Assembly: GCA_021813445.1 (NCBI GenBank)
Contig: JAKAKP010000122.1
Coordinates: 1-36,008 of the forward strand
Origin: Deltaproteobacteria bacterium
Lineage (GTDB): Bacteria; Desulfobacterota; Desulfobaccia; Desulfobaccales; 0-14-0-80-60-11
Direction of reading: 5' to 3'
DNA length: 36,008 bases
Numbering within the stretch: position 1 is the stretch's first letter; each line of letters begins with the position of its first letter. The translations under genes were made by a program, and so were the position numbers. Shown piece after piece: positions 15,056 to 23,634 of this stretch. Under the pieces are notes generated by a model. It was not told where the DNA came from. It saw nothing but the letters and a program-made list of their open reading frames with translations, and did no database searches.

Positions 15056-15459
15056 AAAACCCCATAAGCCATTTTATAATCGACCCTAAAAGCCGTTATG
15101 GAATTATCCAGGGGGCTGCCGCCGCTCCCCACTTCCAGGTCAAGGATGGAGCTCTTTCCCCGCGGCGAATCAAGGCGGCAATTTCCGGCGGCCATTGCCA
15201 AAACCAAACAAAAGTTGCCCTTTCATTTATTTTAAATTATAGGTAAGCCGATCTTTTATTAGAGGTATAATGAAAAGGGAGGTTATGTCCTGCATAGCGG
15301 TGTGGATGGTATGATGCCTGAGAAAGATGTGGACATGGGAAAATGAAGGAGAATAGAATTTAAAGGAATGAAAAGCTACTGCCTGCAGGTGAGCAACTTT
15401 TACAATTTTCTCCCCCTTTCAACTAAATCTGGGATGGGCTCCCGCCGGAGAGTTGAAAG
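15056..15459. other. Intergenic region between hydrolase and HD-GYP gene
   Basis: About 400 bases with lower GC than the surroundings. It holds an isolated TATAAT at 15266-15271 without a good -35 box, and several short frames (for example from 15369, about 30 codons) that lack coding signs. It must contain the promoter of the HD-GYP gene and that of the divergent hydrolase; neither can be fixed by eye. Confidence 0.4.
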
Positions 15460-16743
15460 TTGAATAAGAAAAGAATTTTTGTACCATTAAATCCCAATAA
15501 ACTACGACCGGGTGAAGTAGTTAATTTCAATATCTACGTAAAATCCGATAATCCCCGGGCGGAAAAACCGGAGTATTCCCTTTTTTGCCGGCGGGGGGAG
15601 GTTTTTAATCCCGGATTGTTTGCAAAAATCAAATTTGATTCCACCCATTCGGTCTATTATCACCATAGAGATACAGAAAATGTAGATTATTATCTGAACC
15701 CTGATTTTACCTTAGTTGGGAATATCCAGTTTCTCAAGCCCCAGAAAAGGTTGGGGGCGAAGCTGGTAAAGCGTGAAGAAGTATATATACCCTTGCCTAT
15801 CAAGAACTTGCTACTGGGCGCAAAAGTTAGTTTTGATGTTTTTAAGAAAGTCAAAAGTATTAAAGCGATGGATTACAGGTACAGTCTCTTCATACCTGAA
15901 GGAGAAATCTGTCAAGCAGCTATGATCGATGACCTGATACAGAAAGGTATCCATTATGTTTACTTTCTGGAACAGGAAGAGGGTGAAGTACTTCAGTATC
16001 TCTATCATAATCTGAGTCTGATAATAAAGCACCATAAACTGCGTCTTAGCACCAAAGCAGAGCTGATTTATAATGTAGCTCTTATTTGGACGCGGCGGTT
16101 TTATTACGAGAAGTACGTCAGAACGCTGGGGGAACTGCAGGCAGGTTTTTGCTTGATTGATTATTTATTAGAAATGGTTAACCAGGACCAGCAATATCGC
16201 CTTTGGCTGCAAAGGGTACGCCGGCCTGGAGAAAAATTGCATGCCCATTGTTTAAATACCTGCATGCTGGGCATGGGCTTTACTAAGTTTCTGGGCTGGC
16301 CGGATGAACAGATCAGGGATTTCGCTCAAGGAGCCTTACTGCATGACCTGGGCATGGTGGAAGTTCCGCAGACGTTGTTGGATAAGCCGGGCCGCCTGTC
16401 AAAAATAGAAATGGACTTGATCAAGAAGCACCCCCAGGATGGTTATCTTATTCTCAGAGACTTGGCTTCTCTGTGCCCGGAGAGCATGGTCATGATCTTT
16501 CAACATCATGAGCATGGCGACGGTTCCGGGTATCCCCAGGGCATCAAGCTGGTGCAAATCAGCCCCTGGGCGCGGATTTTAAGAATAATCGATAGTTATG
16601 AAGCAATGATCTCGAATCGCAGTTGGCGGGAGAAATATAATCCTGTAGACGCGCTGCAGCAAATTCACAAGGATTGGTCGGACAGGGGCGTCTTCGATAC
16701 CAACTATCTGATAGATTTTCTTAAGTTCTTATCTGGAAAGTAA
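15460..16743 (+). CDS. HD-GYP domain protein with duplicated N-terminal module
   Basis: A 427-residue protein with a C-terminal HD-GYP domain, the class that hydrolyses cyclic di-GMP. Visible motifs are H295-D296 in LLHDLG, HPQDGY, and HHEHGDGSGYP at 349-359, so the metal and GYP residues look complete. The N-terminal half holds two copies of one module: residues about 6-85 and 108-188 share the pattern P-L...L..G..V.F..x and YSLF...GE. I do not recognise the module; it resembles the input part of other delta-proteobacterial HD-GYP proteins. The start TTG at 15460 follows GGAGAG at good spacing. A paralogue lies tail to tail at 16912-17967. It is probably cytoplasmic. Confidence 0.85.
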   Translation: MNKKRIFVPLNPNKLRPGEVVNFNIYVKSDNPRAEKPEYSLFCRRGEVFNPGLFAKIKFDSTHSVYYHHRDTENVDYYLNPDFTLVGNIQFLKPQKRLGAKLVKREEVYIPLPIKNLLLGAKVSFDVFKKVKSIKAMDYRYSLFIPEGEICQAAMIDDLIQKGIHYVYFLEQEEGEVLQYLYHNLSLIIKHHKLRLSTKAELIYNVALIWTRRFYYEKYVRTLGELQAGFCLIDYLLEMVNQDQQYRLWLQRVRRPGEKLHAHCLNTCMLGMGFTKFLGWPDEQIRDFAQGALLHDLGMVEVPQTLLDKPGRLSKIEMDLIKKHPQDGYLILRDLASLCPESMVMIFQHHEHGDGSGYPQGIKLVQISPWARILRIIDSYEAMISNRSWREKYNPVDALQQIHKDWSDRGVFDTNYLIDFLKFLSGK

Positions 16744-16840
16744 TGGCCTGGAGCAAATGCGGTCAAAAGGATGGCGTGGTCATGCTGAGCGCGGCGCGGC
16801 AGCTCAACTAAACGATTCGAAACGAAACTTCCCCCGTTTA

Positions 16841-16862
16841 AAATAACAGCTCGAGGTTATTT
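16841..16862. terminator. Weak hairpin between the convergent HD-GYP genes
   Basis: AAATAAC and GTTATTT form a 7-bp stem around an 8-base loop, midway between the two convergent stop codons. It lacks a real T-run in either direction, so termination is only possible, not shown. Nothing else is seen in 16744-16911. Confidence 0.3.
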
Positions 16863-16911
16863 CTCTGACTGTTAACCCCAATCATCCAGGGAAAGTCAGA
16901 TAAGATTCAGG

Positions 16912-17967
16912 CTAGGTGCCTTTGGCGGCCCTGGGCGCACCTGCCAGGAAGCTGAAGAACGCCTTCAGATATTGATAGTCGTAGATTTTGCCTTTCTCCC
17001 AATGCTGGCGCATAGTCCACAACGCTTCTTTGGGGGACAGAGGCGGGTGCCAGGGGCGTTCCGAGGTCAAATCCTCATAACTGTCAATGATGCGCATGAT
17101 GCGGGCCCAGGGGTGGATGGCGCTCAGTTTTATGCCCTCCGGGTAACCGGAGCCGTCGCCGTTTTCATGGTGCCGGAGCACCATCTGCAGCGCTTCCCAG
17201 GGAATGTGGGCGAAACTTTGCAACATCCGGAATCCCTCGATGGGATGCCGCTGAATCCTGGTCATATCGTCTTCATTAGGCCCTTCCGGTTTGATCAGCA
17301 ATTCCCGGGGCAAGCGGGTATAGCCGATATCATGGATCAGGGCCCCCAGGCCGAAGTTCCGGGCCTTACCCGCCGGCCACCCCAGGTAATTAACAAAGGC
17401 CAGACCCAGAAGGCAGCAATTCACGGAATGGGTGTAAATGAAAAAGTTCTGCTTGCTGAGTTCCAGTAACAGCAAGGAATTGTAGCTGACCTGTTTCACG
17501 GCTCCCAACAAGTCATCCACCAGGGATAAGGCCAGGGAAATCTGCTTGCCGGTGCGCTCCTGCTCGGCAGAAAAGAAGTGCAGGACCCAAACCTGGGTGC
17601 AATCGCAAACGAGTTGGGCTTTCTCCACTTCGCTATGGCTTTCATCCTTTAAGAAGTCACCCAGATTACCCTGGAGGTAGTCAAAGACCTGGTTCACATC
17701 CGCCAGCGAAAAATAGAGCCATTGGATATTTAATTTCTCCAGTTTCCAGAACCAATCTTCCCGGAATTTCTCCCCGGAGGCACAGCAGCGGACGATTTTA
17801 GGCTCGGTTTTCCCTTTGGCTACCGTTTTCAGAAAGAGGTCAAAGGTCACCGGTTGTCCCACCCTGATACTTCTTAAAGGCAAAGGGCCATATTGCTCCG
17901 TCTCGCTGGAGAGGATGGAAGCGAGGACTTCGCAGGAGTGCATCTGTTTTTGAAAGAAATTGGACAT
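16912..17967 (-). CDS. HD-GYP domain protein, single N-terminal module
   Basis: A 351-residue paralogue of the protein at 15460-16743. The HD-GYP domain has H180, H212-D213 (LIHDIG), HPIEGF and HHENGDGSGYP at 266-276, so it should be catalytically competent. The C-termini align well (HPWARIMRIIDSYEDLTS versus SPWARILRIIDSYEAMIS). It carries one copy of the N-terminal module (about 27-105, GPLPLRSIRVGQPVTFDLF), whereas its neighbour has two. Coding GC is higher than in the neighbour, so the pair is not a very recent duplication. The ATG at 17967 has no clear ribosome site. The genes are convergent, so they are not one operon. Confidence 0.87.
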   Translation of the reverse strand: MSNFFQKQMHSCEVLASILSSETEQYGPLPLRSIRVGQPVTFDLFLKTVAKGKTEPKIVRCCASGEKFREDWFWKLEKLNIQWLYFSLADVNQVFDYLQGNLGDFLKDESHSEVEKAQLVCDCTQVWVLHFFSAEQERTGKQISLALSLVDDLLGAVKQVSYNSLLLLELSKQNFFIYTHSVNCCLLGLAFVNYLGWPAGKARNFGLGALIHDIGYTRLPRELLIKPEGPNEDDMTRIQRHPIEGFRMLQSFAHIPWEALQMVLRHHENGDGSGYPEGIKLSAIHPWARIMRIIDSYEDLTSERPWHPPLSPKEALWTMRQHWEKGKIYDYQYLKAFFSFLAGAPRAAKGT

Positions 17968-18248
17968 ATGTTATTAGCCGGATTTCTGCGGCAGTTGGGT
18001 TTTTTCAGAAGAAATTGATTTTCGAGATTCTTATATAATTTTAATTCCCTGCCGCTTTTTTGCAAAACTAATTTCAGTCTCAGGTTAGTTCTTCTGAAAT
18101 TCTCCTACCCCCAGCATAAAAACAGAGTCACCCGCTGAAGTCTGCGAGGGGAAAAGCTGTGGGCGGGCTATTATTTGCTAACCGCGGCCAATTGCCGGCC
18201 ATAAAATTTTTTCAGCTGCTGGCTGCAAGCTACGGCCTGGCAGCTTCA

Positions 18249-19940
18249 TCATCTCTTCGGGATCAGCACCGGAAACGGGGTGCCGCGGCTAGCTTCTACA
18301 TGGATTTGGCGATGCTCATCACCCAGTTCCTCGATCAGTTCCTGGCCCCGCCGCAGCATCTGCCACACCCGCCGCCGAAAGGGCGTCTCCGGCGGCTGCG
18401 GCCGCACGGCCAACTCCCTGAAATTGGGGTAGGCCAAAACCTGCTCCCACAGTTTGACGCATTTCTCGAAGAGCTCGGGGTAGAAATAAGGCAGCTCTTC
18501 TTTACTCCCCTCCAGGAAGTCCAGGGCCTTTTGCAGCCGCCGGGTGGGGCCGATGTGCGGACCTTCCCGCTGGACCAGTTTCTCCAGGGGGTGCAATTGA
18601 TGGGCCTGGGACACGTAAGCCAGATGCTGCACCACCTCCCGGTGCAACTCCGGGTGGCGGGCAAAGGCGTCCCGATGCTCCCGGTTGAGTAGGTAGCTGT
18701 TCAACAACTTCTTGGCGGCCTCAAAGGATTCCTGGCTATAGGTGCCCAGCCGCCGCTGGTTTTTGGTGAGCCAGGCGGAAAGAAACTTAAGACGGTCTTC
18801 GTGGGTCTTGGTGGAAGCAAGGAGTTCGGCCCGCTGGTAAGAAATGGAGCCCGTGTGTTCCCCCCGGACGATGTCGGTGAGTTCCTTCAGGAAACGCTTG
18901 GTGTCCTTTAAAAGGTTCAGGCTCGTATCCCGGCTGCCGTTGACTGGGTGGATGAGCTCCTGCCTGACCACCGCCAGGGCCCGGTCCTCCAGGACATTGA
19001 AACGGTTGTATTTGTGTTGCTGGTAGGTCACTTTCAGAATTACCACCCGCCGCCGGCGGTCCACGTAAAAACCCTGGTCCCGGAGATGGGGCGCGGCTTC
19101 GCCCAGGCCCGGAGGCAGAGATATCAGGGCCACTTTTTCCACCAGAGGGTACATTTTTTGGTCGAATCCCGAGAGGCTGGTAATGGTGCGGTCCGATTGG
19201 CCCAGGACCTTGATGAGATATTGCTCTTTCAGGCGGCTTAACTTGCGGGCGAACAGGGCTGCGGACGTGCGCCGCTCCGCGGCGATGGGCAGGCCGTAAA
19301 GCTCCATGAGGAACTGGTAGACGAATTCCCGTTCCTTTTCATAGACCGCATGATCCAGCTTTTTGAATTTGCCCAGGCGGCGGCCGAAGGTCTTGAGCTC
19401 GCTATCCAAATCGGAAGGGAAAGAGGCGTACACCCCTAGCAGGCGGAAATCGCCGTTCGGGTCTTTGGCGATCACTTGCGCCCGGTCCATGTGGAAGAGG
19501 AATTGCGTCAGCTCCTGGTAATGGGCCAGGTCGGTGAGGTCTTTGCCGGCGAAAAGCTGTTTAAACGCCGGGCGCAGGTCCCGGTCCAGGTGGGGGCTGA
19601 TCCGGTCCAGATTCTCCCGGACGGCCCGCTTCCCGCCTTCTTCCAGGGTATGGAGCAGGTCGAACTGAAAAATTTCTTCCTGGTAGGCCAGAGGCCGGTT
19701 GAAGGCTACCATGCTGAAGCTGGGCAAATGCCGGTATTCCGCGAAATTCTTTTCAAAGGAGGGTAGCAGCTCCCGGATTTCAAGGATGGGATACGAGGAG
19801 TCGTAGGGGGCCAGCAGACCCTGCTGGATATGGACGTATTCCAGGAAATCCTTTAGGACGTAGCGATCCTTAATGGCCGCCCCTTGTTTGAACGCGGCCA
19901 GGGAAACCCCGCCCAGTTGGACTTCGGAGAAATATTCCAA
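18249..19940 (-). CDS. Large protein of unknown function
   Basis: A 563-residue soluble protein that I do not recognise. It has no signal peptide, no membrane segment and no familiar catalytic motif. It is rich in charged residues and appears mostly helical, especially from about residue 330 onward (KDTKRFLKELTDIVRGEH, then many Leu/Glu/Arg heptads). The middle (about 265-325, EKVALISLPPGLGEAAPHLR) looks alpha/beta with VVILKVTYQQHKYN. The start is TTG at 19940 with CAGGAA 9 bases upstream. It stands alone, flanked on both sides by 180-base spacers with repeats. A coiled-coil scaffold or nucleotide-metabolism role would be guesses. The reading frame is long, intact and GC-rich, so it is certainly a real gene. 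Confidence 0.8.
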   Translation of the reverse strand: MEYFSEVQLGGVSLAAFKQGAAIKDRYVLKDFLEYVHIQQGLLAPYDSSYPILEIRELLPSFEKNFAEYRHLPSFSMVAFNRPLAYQEEIFQFDLLHTLEEGGKRAVRENLDRISPHLDRDLRPAFKQLFAGKDLTDLAHYQELTQFLFHMDRAQVIAKDPNGDFRLLGVYASFPSDLDSELKTFGRRLGKFKKLDHAVYEKEREFVYQFLMELYGLPIAAERRTSAALFARKLSRLKEQYLIKVLGQSDRTITSLSGFDQKMYPLVEKVALISLPPGLGEAAPHLRDQGFYVDRRRRVVILKVTYQQHKYNRFNVLEDRALAVVRQELIHPVNGSRDTSLNLLKDTKRFLKELTDIVRGEHTGSISYQRAELLASTKTHEDRLKFLSAWLTKNQRRLGTYSQESFEAAKKLLNSYLLNREHRDAFARHPELHREVVQHLAYVSQAHQLHPLEKLVQREGPHIGPTRRLQKALDFLEGSKEELPYFYPELFEKCVKLWEQVLAYPNFRELAVRPQPPETPFRRRVWQMLRRGQELIEELGDEHRQIHVEASRGTPFPVLIPKR

Positions 19941-19965
19941 GATTCTTTGTTCCTGGTGTGAATTA

Positions 19966-20102
19966 GTTCAAGGTTCAAAGTTCAATGTTCAAGGTTAAAA
20001 TCCGCTGGTAAATCTTACAACCAGGTCACGGCTGTTCCGCCGCCACCTGCATCTGAAGCCAGGGTGCAACTATCATTAACCTTGAACTTTGAACCTTGAA
20101 CT
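19966..20102. repeat. Inverted pair of (GTTCAAR)n arrays
   Basis: The left array GTTCAAGGTTCAAAGTTCAA and following units (19966-19998) and its reverse complement (20076-20102) flank about 75 bases. The whole could form a hairpin with arms of roughly 27 bp between two minus-strand genes. Confidence 0.7.
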
Positions 20103-20117
20103 CGTACAGCCATCCCC

Positions 20118-21269
20118 TTAAGGCGTCAGAATAGGTTTTAATTTGCCGGCGATGAGGCCCGCGGCGTAGCGGGAACCGCGGTCATTGAAATGCACCATGT
20201 CATAGAGGTAAGCCTTATCCGGGGGCACTTCCCGGGCCAGATCGATGACCAGCACCTGGTTCTGCCGGCCGATGCGCCGGATGGTCTCGTTGAAGGCATC
20301 ATAAATCTTTTTGAAGTCCCGGTAACTGAGGCCCGTATCATTGCCGAAACGGTTGATGTAGGCCGCCACCACCGGGTCCGGATGGTCGGTGATGCGGTTG
20401 GCCTGGGTCATGAGCACCGGGGTGATGCCCCGGACCTTGCAGAGATCCACGATGCTCTGCAGGTTCATGGCGAATTCCCCGGTCAACCTGGCCTGATCCA
20501 CCTTGAGCTTCTTGCCCCGGGCCTTGGCGAATTCGTCTCCGTGCGCGGTTTCCAGCATGCTGCGCAGATTGCGGTAAGCATAATTCAGATTGGGAATCAA
20601 AATTTCCTTGAGCAGTTTTCCCAGCAATTTGGTTTTTTTCAAGGTCTCTATGGGGGCGCGGGTGGTGTTCTGACTCCAATAAGTGCCCTCATAGAGCAGG
20701 GTGCTCAGGTCGTTGATATCTTCCATGAACACCACTACCCGGGGTTTCAAGGGGATCACTTTGTTTAATAATATATCTAAGCATTGCAGAGAGTTAAGTC
20801 CAGACATGCCGCCGTTATAAGAATTGATCTTCTTGCCGGTTTCTTGCTCCAGCAAGGTGCCCACCACGTAAGGAAAGCGGTTTTCTTCATCCACGAACAT
20901 GCATTCCGTGGTGGAGCCGCCCAGAAAGACCACGCTCAAGTCCGGGTGGGCATATTTCTTGGAAGGCTTGATAAAGCCGTTGCTGTCCACATCTATCGGG
21001 TATTTTTTGGTAAAGACATTATCGGTGTAGGGCCGGTGTCCCGGGGGGAAGGGGAGCAGAATCCGGGAGCCGGGCCGGTATTCTTTCAGGCGGATATAGC
21101 GGGGCTCGGTTTCCAGGAAGACGCCGTGATGGTGGTTATAAAATTGCAGGATCTTTTCCGCAGCGCCAACGATGAGGAGAATGGCCAGGGCGGTGAACAC
21201 CGCCAGGGTCTTCTTGGGGTTCTGCTGGAACCAGTTGGGTTTTTGAATTTCGGATGTTTTGCTGGTCAT
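20118..21269 (-). CDS. Membrane-anchored SGNH/GDSL hydrolase-like protein
   Basis: A 383-residue protein. A basic N-terminus is followed by one hydrophobic segment (about 21-38), so the body lies outside the inner membrane. The body has the SGNH blocks: FLGGSTTE with Ser 119 (block I), NGGMSGLNS near 152-160 (block II Gly), EDINDL with Asn 186 (block III) and DMVHFNDRGS with D357 and H360 (block V). Such enzymes remove acyl groups from polysaccharides, peptidoglycan or lipids, and relatives occur in exopolysaccharide loci; the substrate here is unknown. The ATG at 21269 is preferred over a TTG at 21278 that lies in a repeat. Both flanks carry inverted GTTCAAA arrays, and no ribosome site is visible. 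Confidence 0.82.
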   Translation of the reverse strand: MTSKTSEIQKPNWFQQNPKKTLAVFTALAILLIVGAAEKILQFYNHHHGVFLETEPRYIRLKEYRPGSRILLPFPPGHRPYTDNVFTKKYPIDVDSNGFIKPSKKYAHPDLSVVFLGGSTTECMFVDEENRFPYVVGTLLEQETGKKINSYNGGMSGLNSLQCLDILLNKVIPLKPRVVVFMEDINDLSTLLYEGTYWSQNTTRAPIETLKKTKLLGKLLKEILIPNLNYAYRNLRSMLETAHGDEFAKARGKKLKVDQARLTGEFAMNLQSIVDLCKVRGITPVLMTQANRITDHPDPVVAAYINRFGNDTGLSYRDFKKIYDAFNETIRRIGRQNQVLVIDLAREVPPDKAYLYDMVHFNDRGSRYAAGLIAGKLKPILTP

Positions 21270-21272
21270 TTT

Positions 21273-21339
21273 GTTCAAAGTTCAAAGTTCAAAGTTCAAA
21301 GTTCGTCCAACCCCAACTTTGAACCTTGAACTTTGAACT
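21273..21339. repeat. Inverted pair of (GTTCAAA)n arrays forming a hairpin
   Basis: Four heptads GTTCAAA (21273-21304) face three and a half inverted heptads TTTGAAC/CTTGAAC (21315-21339) across a loop of about 10 bases. This predicts a hairpin of about 24 bp directly upstream of the SGNH gene and downstream of the YjbQ gene. Confidence 0.75.
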
Positions 21340-21361
21340 GTCCAAAACGAAGAATCTTTTC

Positions 21362-21760
21362 TCACCCCTCGACAACTTTCACCAGGAGCCGCCGGGAGCG
21401 GGGCCCGTCAAATTCGCAGAAAAAAATGCCCTGCCAGGTGCCCAGCACCAGGCGGCCCTTGCTCACGAACACGGTGATCTGGGGGCCGATGAGGGAGGCC
21501 TTGACATGGGCCGGGGCGTTGCCTTCCTGGTGGCGGTATGGTTCCCCATCGCTGATGAGTTTGTTCAGGACCATGAGGATGTCGGCCTTCACCGCGGGGT
21601 CGGCGTTCTCATTGATGGTCACCCCCGCGGTAGTGTGGGGCACGAAGACATGGCACAGGCCTTCGCTCACGCCGCTCTGGGACACCACCTCCTGGACCTG
21701 GCGGGTCAGGTCCAGCAGCTCGATGCGGGTATTGGTGCGCACGGACAGGGTCTGGAGCAT
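21362..21760 (-). CDS. YjbQ family protein (UPF0047; secondary thiamine-phosphate synthase type)
   Basis: A 132-residue protein of the YjbQ/UPF0047 family. Conserved segments are FVPHTTAGVTINENADP (about 40-56), the His-containing GNAPAHVKASLIGPQ (about 79-93) and RLVLGTWQGIFFCEFDGPRSRR near the end. Family members form a trimeric barrel with conserved His residues around a probable zinc site. They show weak thiamine-phosphate synthase activity in vivo, but the true function is unsettled. A strong GGAGGTGATC ribosome site directly precedes the ATG at 21760, inside the end of the upstream gene. It belongs to the pyrR-helical protein-yjbQ operon, with 2 bases between it and the preceding stop codon. 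Confidence 0.92.
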   Translation of the reverse strand: MLQTLSVRTNTRIELLDLTRQVQEVVSQSGVSEGLCHVFVPHTTAGVTINENADPAVKADILMVLNKLISDGEPYRHQEGNAPAHVKASLIGPQITVFVSKGRLVLGTWQGIFFCEFDGPRSRRLLVKVVEG

Positions 21761-21762
21761 GA

Positions 21763-22995
21763 TCACCTCCGGATGAGCAAGGATTCCGTGGGCGGGGCCA
21801 GCAGCGGGGAGGAAGAGGCCTCCTTCTGGGTCTTTTCCAGAAATTCCCAGGCCAGCCGCAGACTCTCCCAGACCAGGCCCTGGAGGAAGGGGTTCTCCCC
21901 GGCCAGAGGACCCCGGGGCGCGGCGGCCAGATCCTGGGCCGCGGCCTGGGCCAGCCGGGCCTCTGCTTCCTGGCCCCGGAGTTCCAGAAAATAAGCCATT
22001 TCCAGGAGACGGCCGCGCCATAAACCCCGGCTCTCCGGGGGGTAAAGCGCGCCGACTGCCTCAAGCACTACGTCATCCACCCGGCTCTGGCGCTGCTGGT
22101 CGGACAGGACCAGGGGGCTTTCCTGGATTTCCCGGATCTTGTTCAACCAGGGGCTGAGCTCATCCAACCCGGGCAGCCAGGATTGAAACAGGGGGTGCCG
22201 GGCCAGATCCCCGGCTTGCTGGAGCAGGTGGCTTAATTCCGGAGGACTTAATGGGGGCAGAAGGGCTTCCCGATCCGGGGCTGCCTCCGGCCTTCCCCAC
22301 TCCCGCCAGATTCTGGACTTCAAGGAGCGGTAGCGGCTGCCGCCGGGGGCTTGGGGCTGCAAAATGTCGGCCTCCTCCAGCAGGCGCACTGCATAGGCTG
22401 CCGGCGGCGCGGCCCATTCCTCCAGACCCTGCTCCCGGAAGTGGTCCCAGAATTCCTGGCGCTGCTTGCTCTTGAGGTTCAGGATGTGGCATTCCTGGAG
22501 GCCTTCCTGGTCGCTGACGCGCACCACCATGAAGTTGCCCCCCAGGACCTCCCTGGGGCCTTCCAGGACGACGTAGCGTTCGCCGTTGCCCAGGACCGGG
22601 GAGACATAGGCCAGGGTCCGGCCCGGGGTCTTAAGGGATGCGGCCTCCTCCCGGGGCAGGAGGTCCTCCGCGACTGGCACTCCCCGGGTTTTGAGGAGAT
22701 GCAGCGCCTTTTTCAGGGCTTTGCGCCGGGGTTTATCAGTGCTGGCCCCAAAAAGCGTGGCCAATAGCGCGGGCACCCCGGGATGGGCCAGGTTGCCCAG
22801 GGCCTTGAGCAGATGCAGGTCCCAGGCCTGGTCCCCGGTCCGGCCCGCGGCCATCTCTTGTAGGGTTGCCTGGTCCCGGCCCGCTTCCAGGGCCGTGGCC
22901 AGTTGCGCCATCAGGTCTTGCAGGGCCGCGGCCTGGTCCGGGGCCAGCGGTGGCAGAGTCGATACCTGGGAGGGAGATTTTTTCTGCTTGGCCAT
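21763..22995 (-). CDS. Helical protein of unknown function (HEAT-repeat-like)
   Basis: A 410-residue protein, very rich in Leu, Ala, Glu and Gln. The N-terminal third (LLKALGNLAHPGVPALLATLFG and following) resembles HEAT-type helix pairs. A central beta-containing segment (about 125-180, YVVLEGPREVLGGNFMVVRVSDQEG) and a helical C-terminal half follow. I do not know a family name or function. No membrane segment or signal peptide is present. Its ATG overlaps the pyrR stop codon by one base (TAATG) and its end sits 2 bases from yjbQ, so it is translated as part of that operon. A scaffolding or repeat-adaptor role would fit the fold, but nothing more can be said. Confidence 0.75.
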   Translation of the reverse strand: MAKQKKSPSQVSTLPPLAPDQAAALQDLMAQLATALEAGRDQATLQEMAAGRTGDQAWDLHLLKALGNLAHPGVPALLATLFGASTDKPRRKALKKALHLLKTRGVPVAEDLLPREEAASLKTPGRTLAYVSPVLGNGERYVVLEGPREVLGGNFMVVRVSDQEGLQECHILNLKSKQRQEFWDHFREQGLEEWAAPPAAYAVRLLEEADILQPQAPGGSRYRSLKSRIWREWGRPEAAPDREALLPPLSPPELSHLLQQAGDLARHPLFQSWLPGLDELSPWLNKIREIQESPLVLSDQQRQSRVDDVVLEAVGALYPPESRGLWRGRLLEMAYFLELRGQEAEARLAQAAAQDLAAAPRGPLAGENPFLQGLVWESLRLAWEFLEKTQKEASSSPLLAPPTESLLIRR

Positions 22996-23546
22996 TACCT
23001 TGCCGGCGGCCCGGACTCGATGGCTACTTCATCGGCCCGCCCCATTTCCTGGAGGTAGACATTCACCCTTTGGGCCGGGGCCAGTTTTACGGTCCGGCCG
23101 GTATAGTCCGCATGGATGGGAAGTTCCCGGCCGCCCCGGTCCACCAGCACGGCCAGCTCAATGCGCCGGGGCCGACCATAGTCGATGAGGGCGTCCAGTG
23201 CGGCCCGCACCGTGCGGCCGGTGAACAGGACGTCATCCACCAGCACCACCTCCTGACCGTCGATGGAGCCGGGCAGTTCGGTCTTGCCCACCAGGGGCTT
23301 ATGGCTGAGCTGGGTCCAGTCATCCCGGTACAGGGTGATATCCAACACCCCCACCCGCACCGACCGGGAGGTGTGCCGGCTGATCTTCTCCGCCAGCCGC
23401 TGAGCGAGAAAGGCCCCGCCGGTGCGGATGCCCACCAGCACCAGGTCCTCCAATTTTTGATGGCGGGTAAGAATCTCCTGGGTTAGGCGTTCCAGGGTGA
23501 GATCGACTTCCTGGCCGGGCATGGCTATGGTTTTCTTGGGGGTCAT
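22995..23546 (-). CDS. pyrR: Bifunctional pyr operon regulator / uracil phosphoribosyltransferase PyrR
   Basis: A 183-residue PyrR. The PRPP-binding motif VVLVDDVLFTGRTVRAAL (about 99-116) is exact, and LVGIRTGGAFLA, RVGVLDITLYRDD and LAVLVDRGGRELPIHADYTGR are all characteristic. The enzyme makes UMP from uracil and PRPP. In Bacillus-type systems it also binds pyr mRNA leaders to cause attenuation. No pyrimidine genes adjoin it here, so whether it regulates RNA in this organism is open. It is the first gene of a three-gene minus-strand operon. An upstream GGGGAAC is a weak ribosome site at a long distance. Confidence 0.95.
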   Translation of the reverse strand: MTPKKTIAMPGQEVDLTLERLTQEILTRHQKLEDLVLVGIRTGGAFLAQRLAEKISRHTSRSVRVGVLDITLYRDDWTQLSHKPLVGKTELPGSIDGQEVVLVDDVLFTGRTVRAALDALIDYGRPRRIELAVLVDRGGRELPIHADYTGRTVKLAPAQRVNVYLQEMGRADEVAIESGPPAR

Positions 23547-23634
23547 CTAACCGGGTTCCCCTTTAAATTTTGAGTATTAGAATAATAACTTAACATGCGC
23601 CTGCGGAGATGACAAGGGATTGAAGGCGTGTTCC

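Noticed and set aside
18180-18248. Hairpin after the 563-residue gene as a terminator
   Set aside because: On the minus strand the AGCTGC stem is imperfect and is followed by A-rich, not T-rich, sequence.
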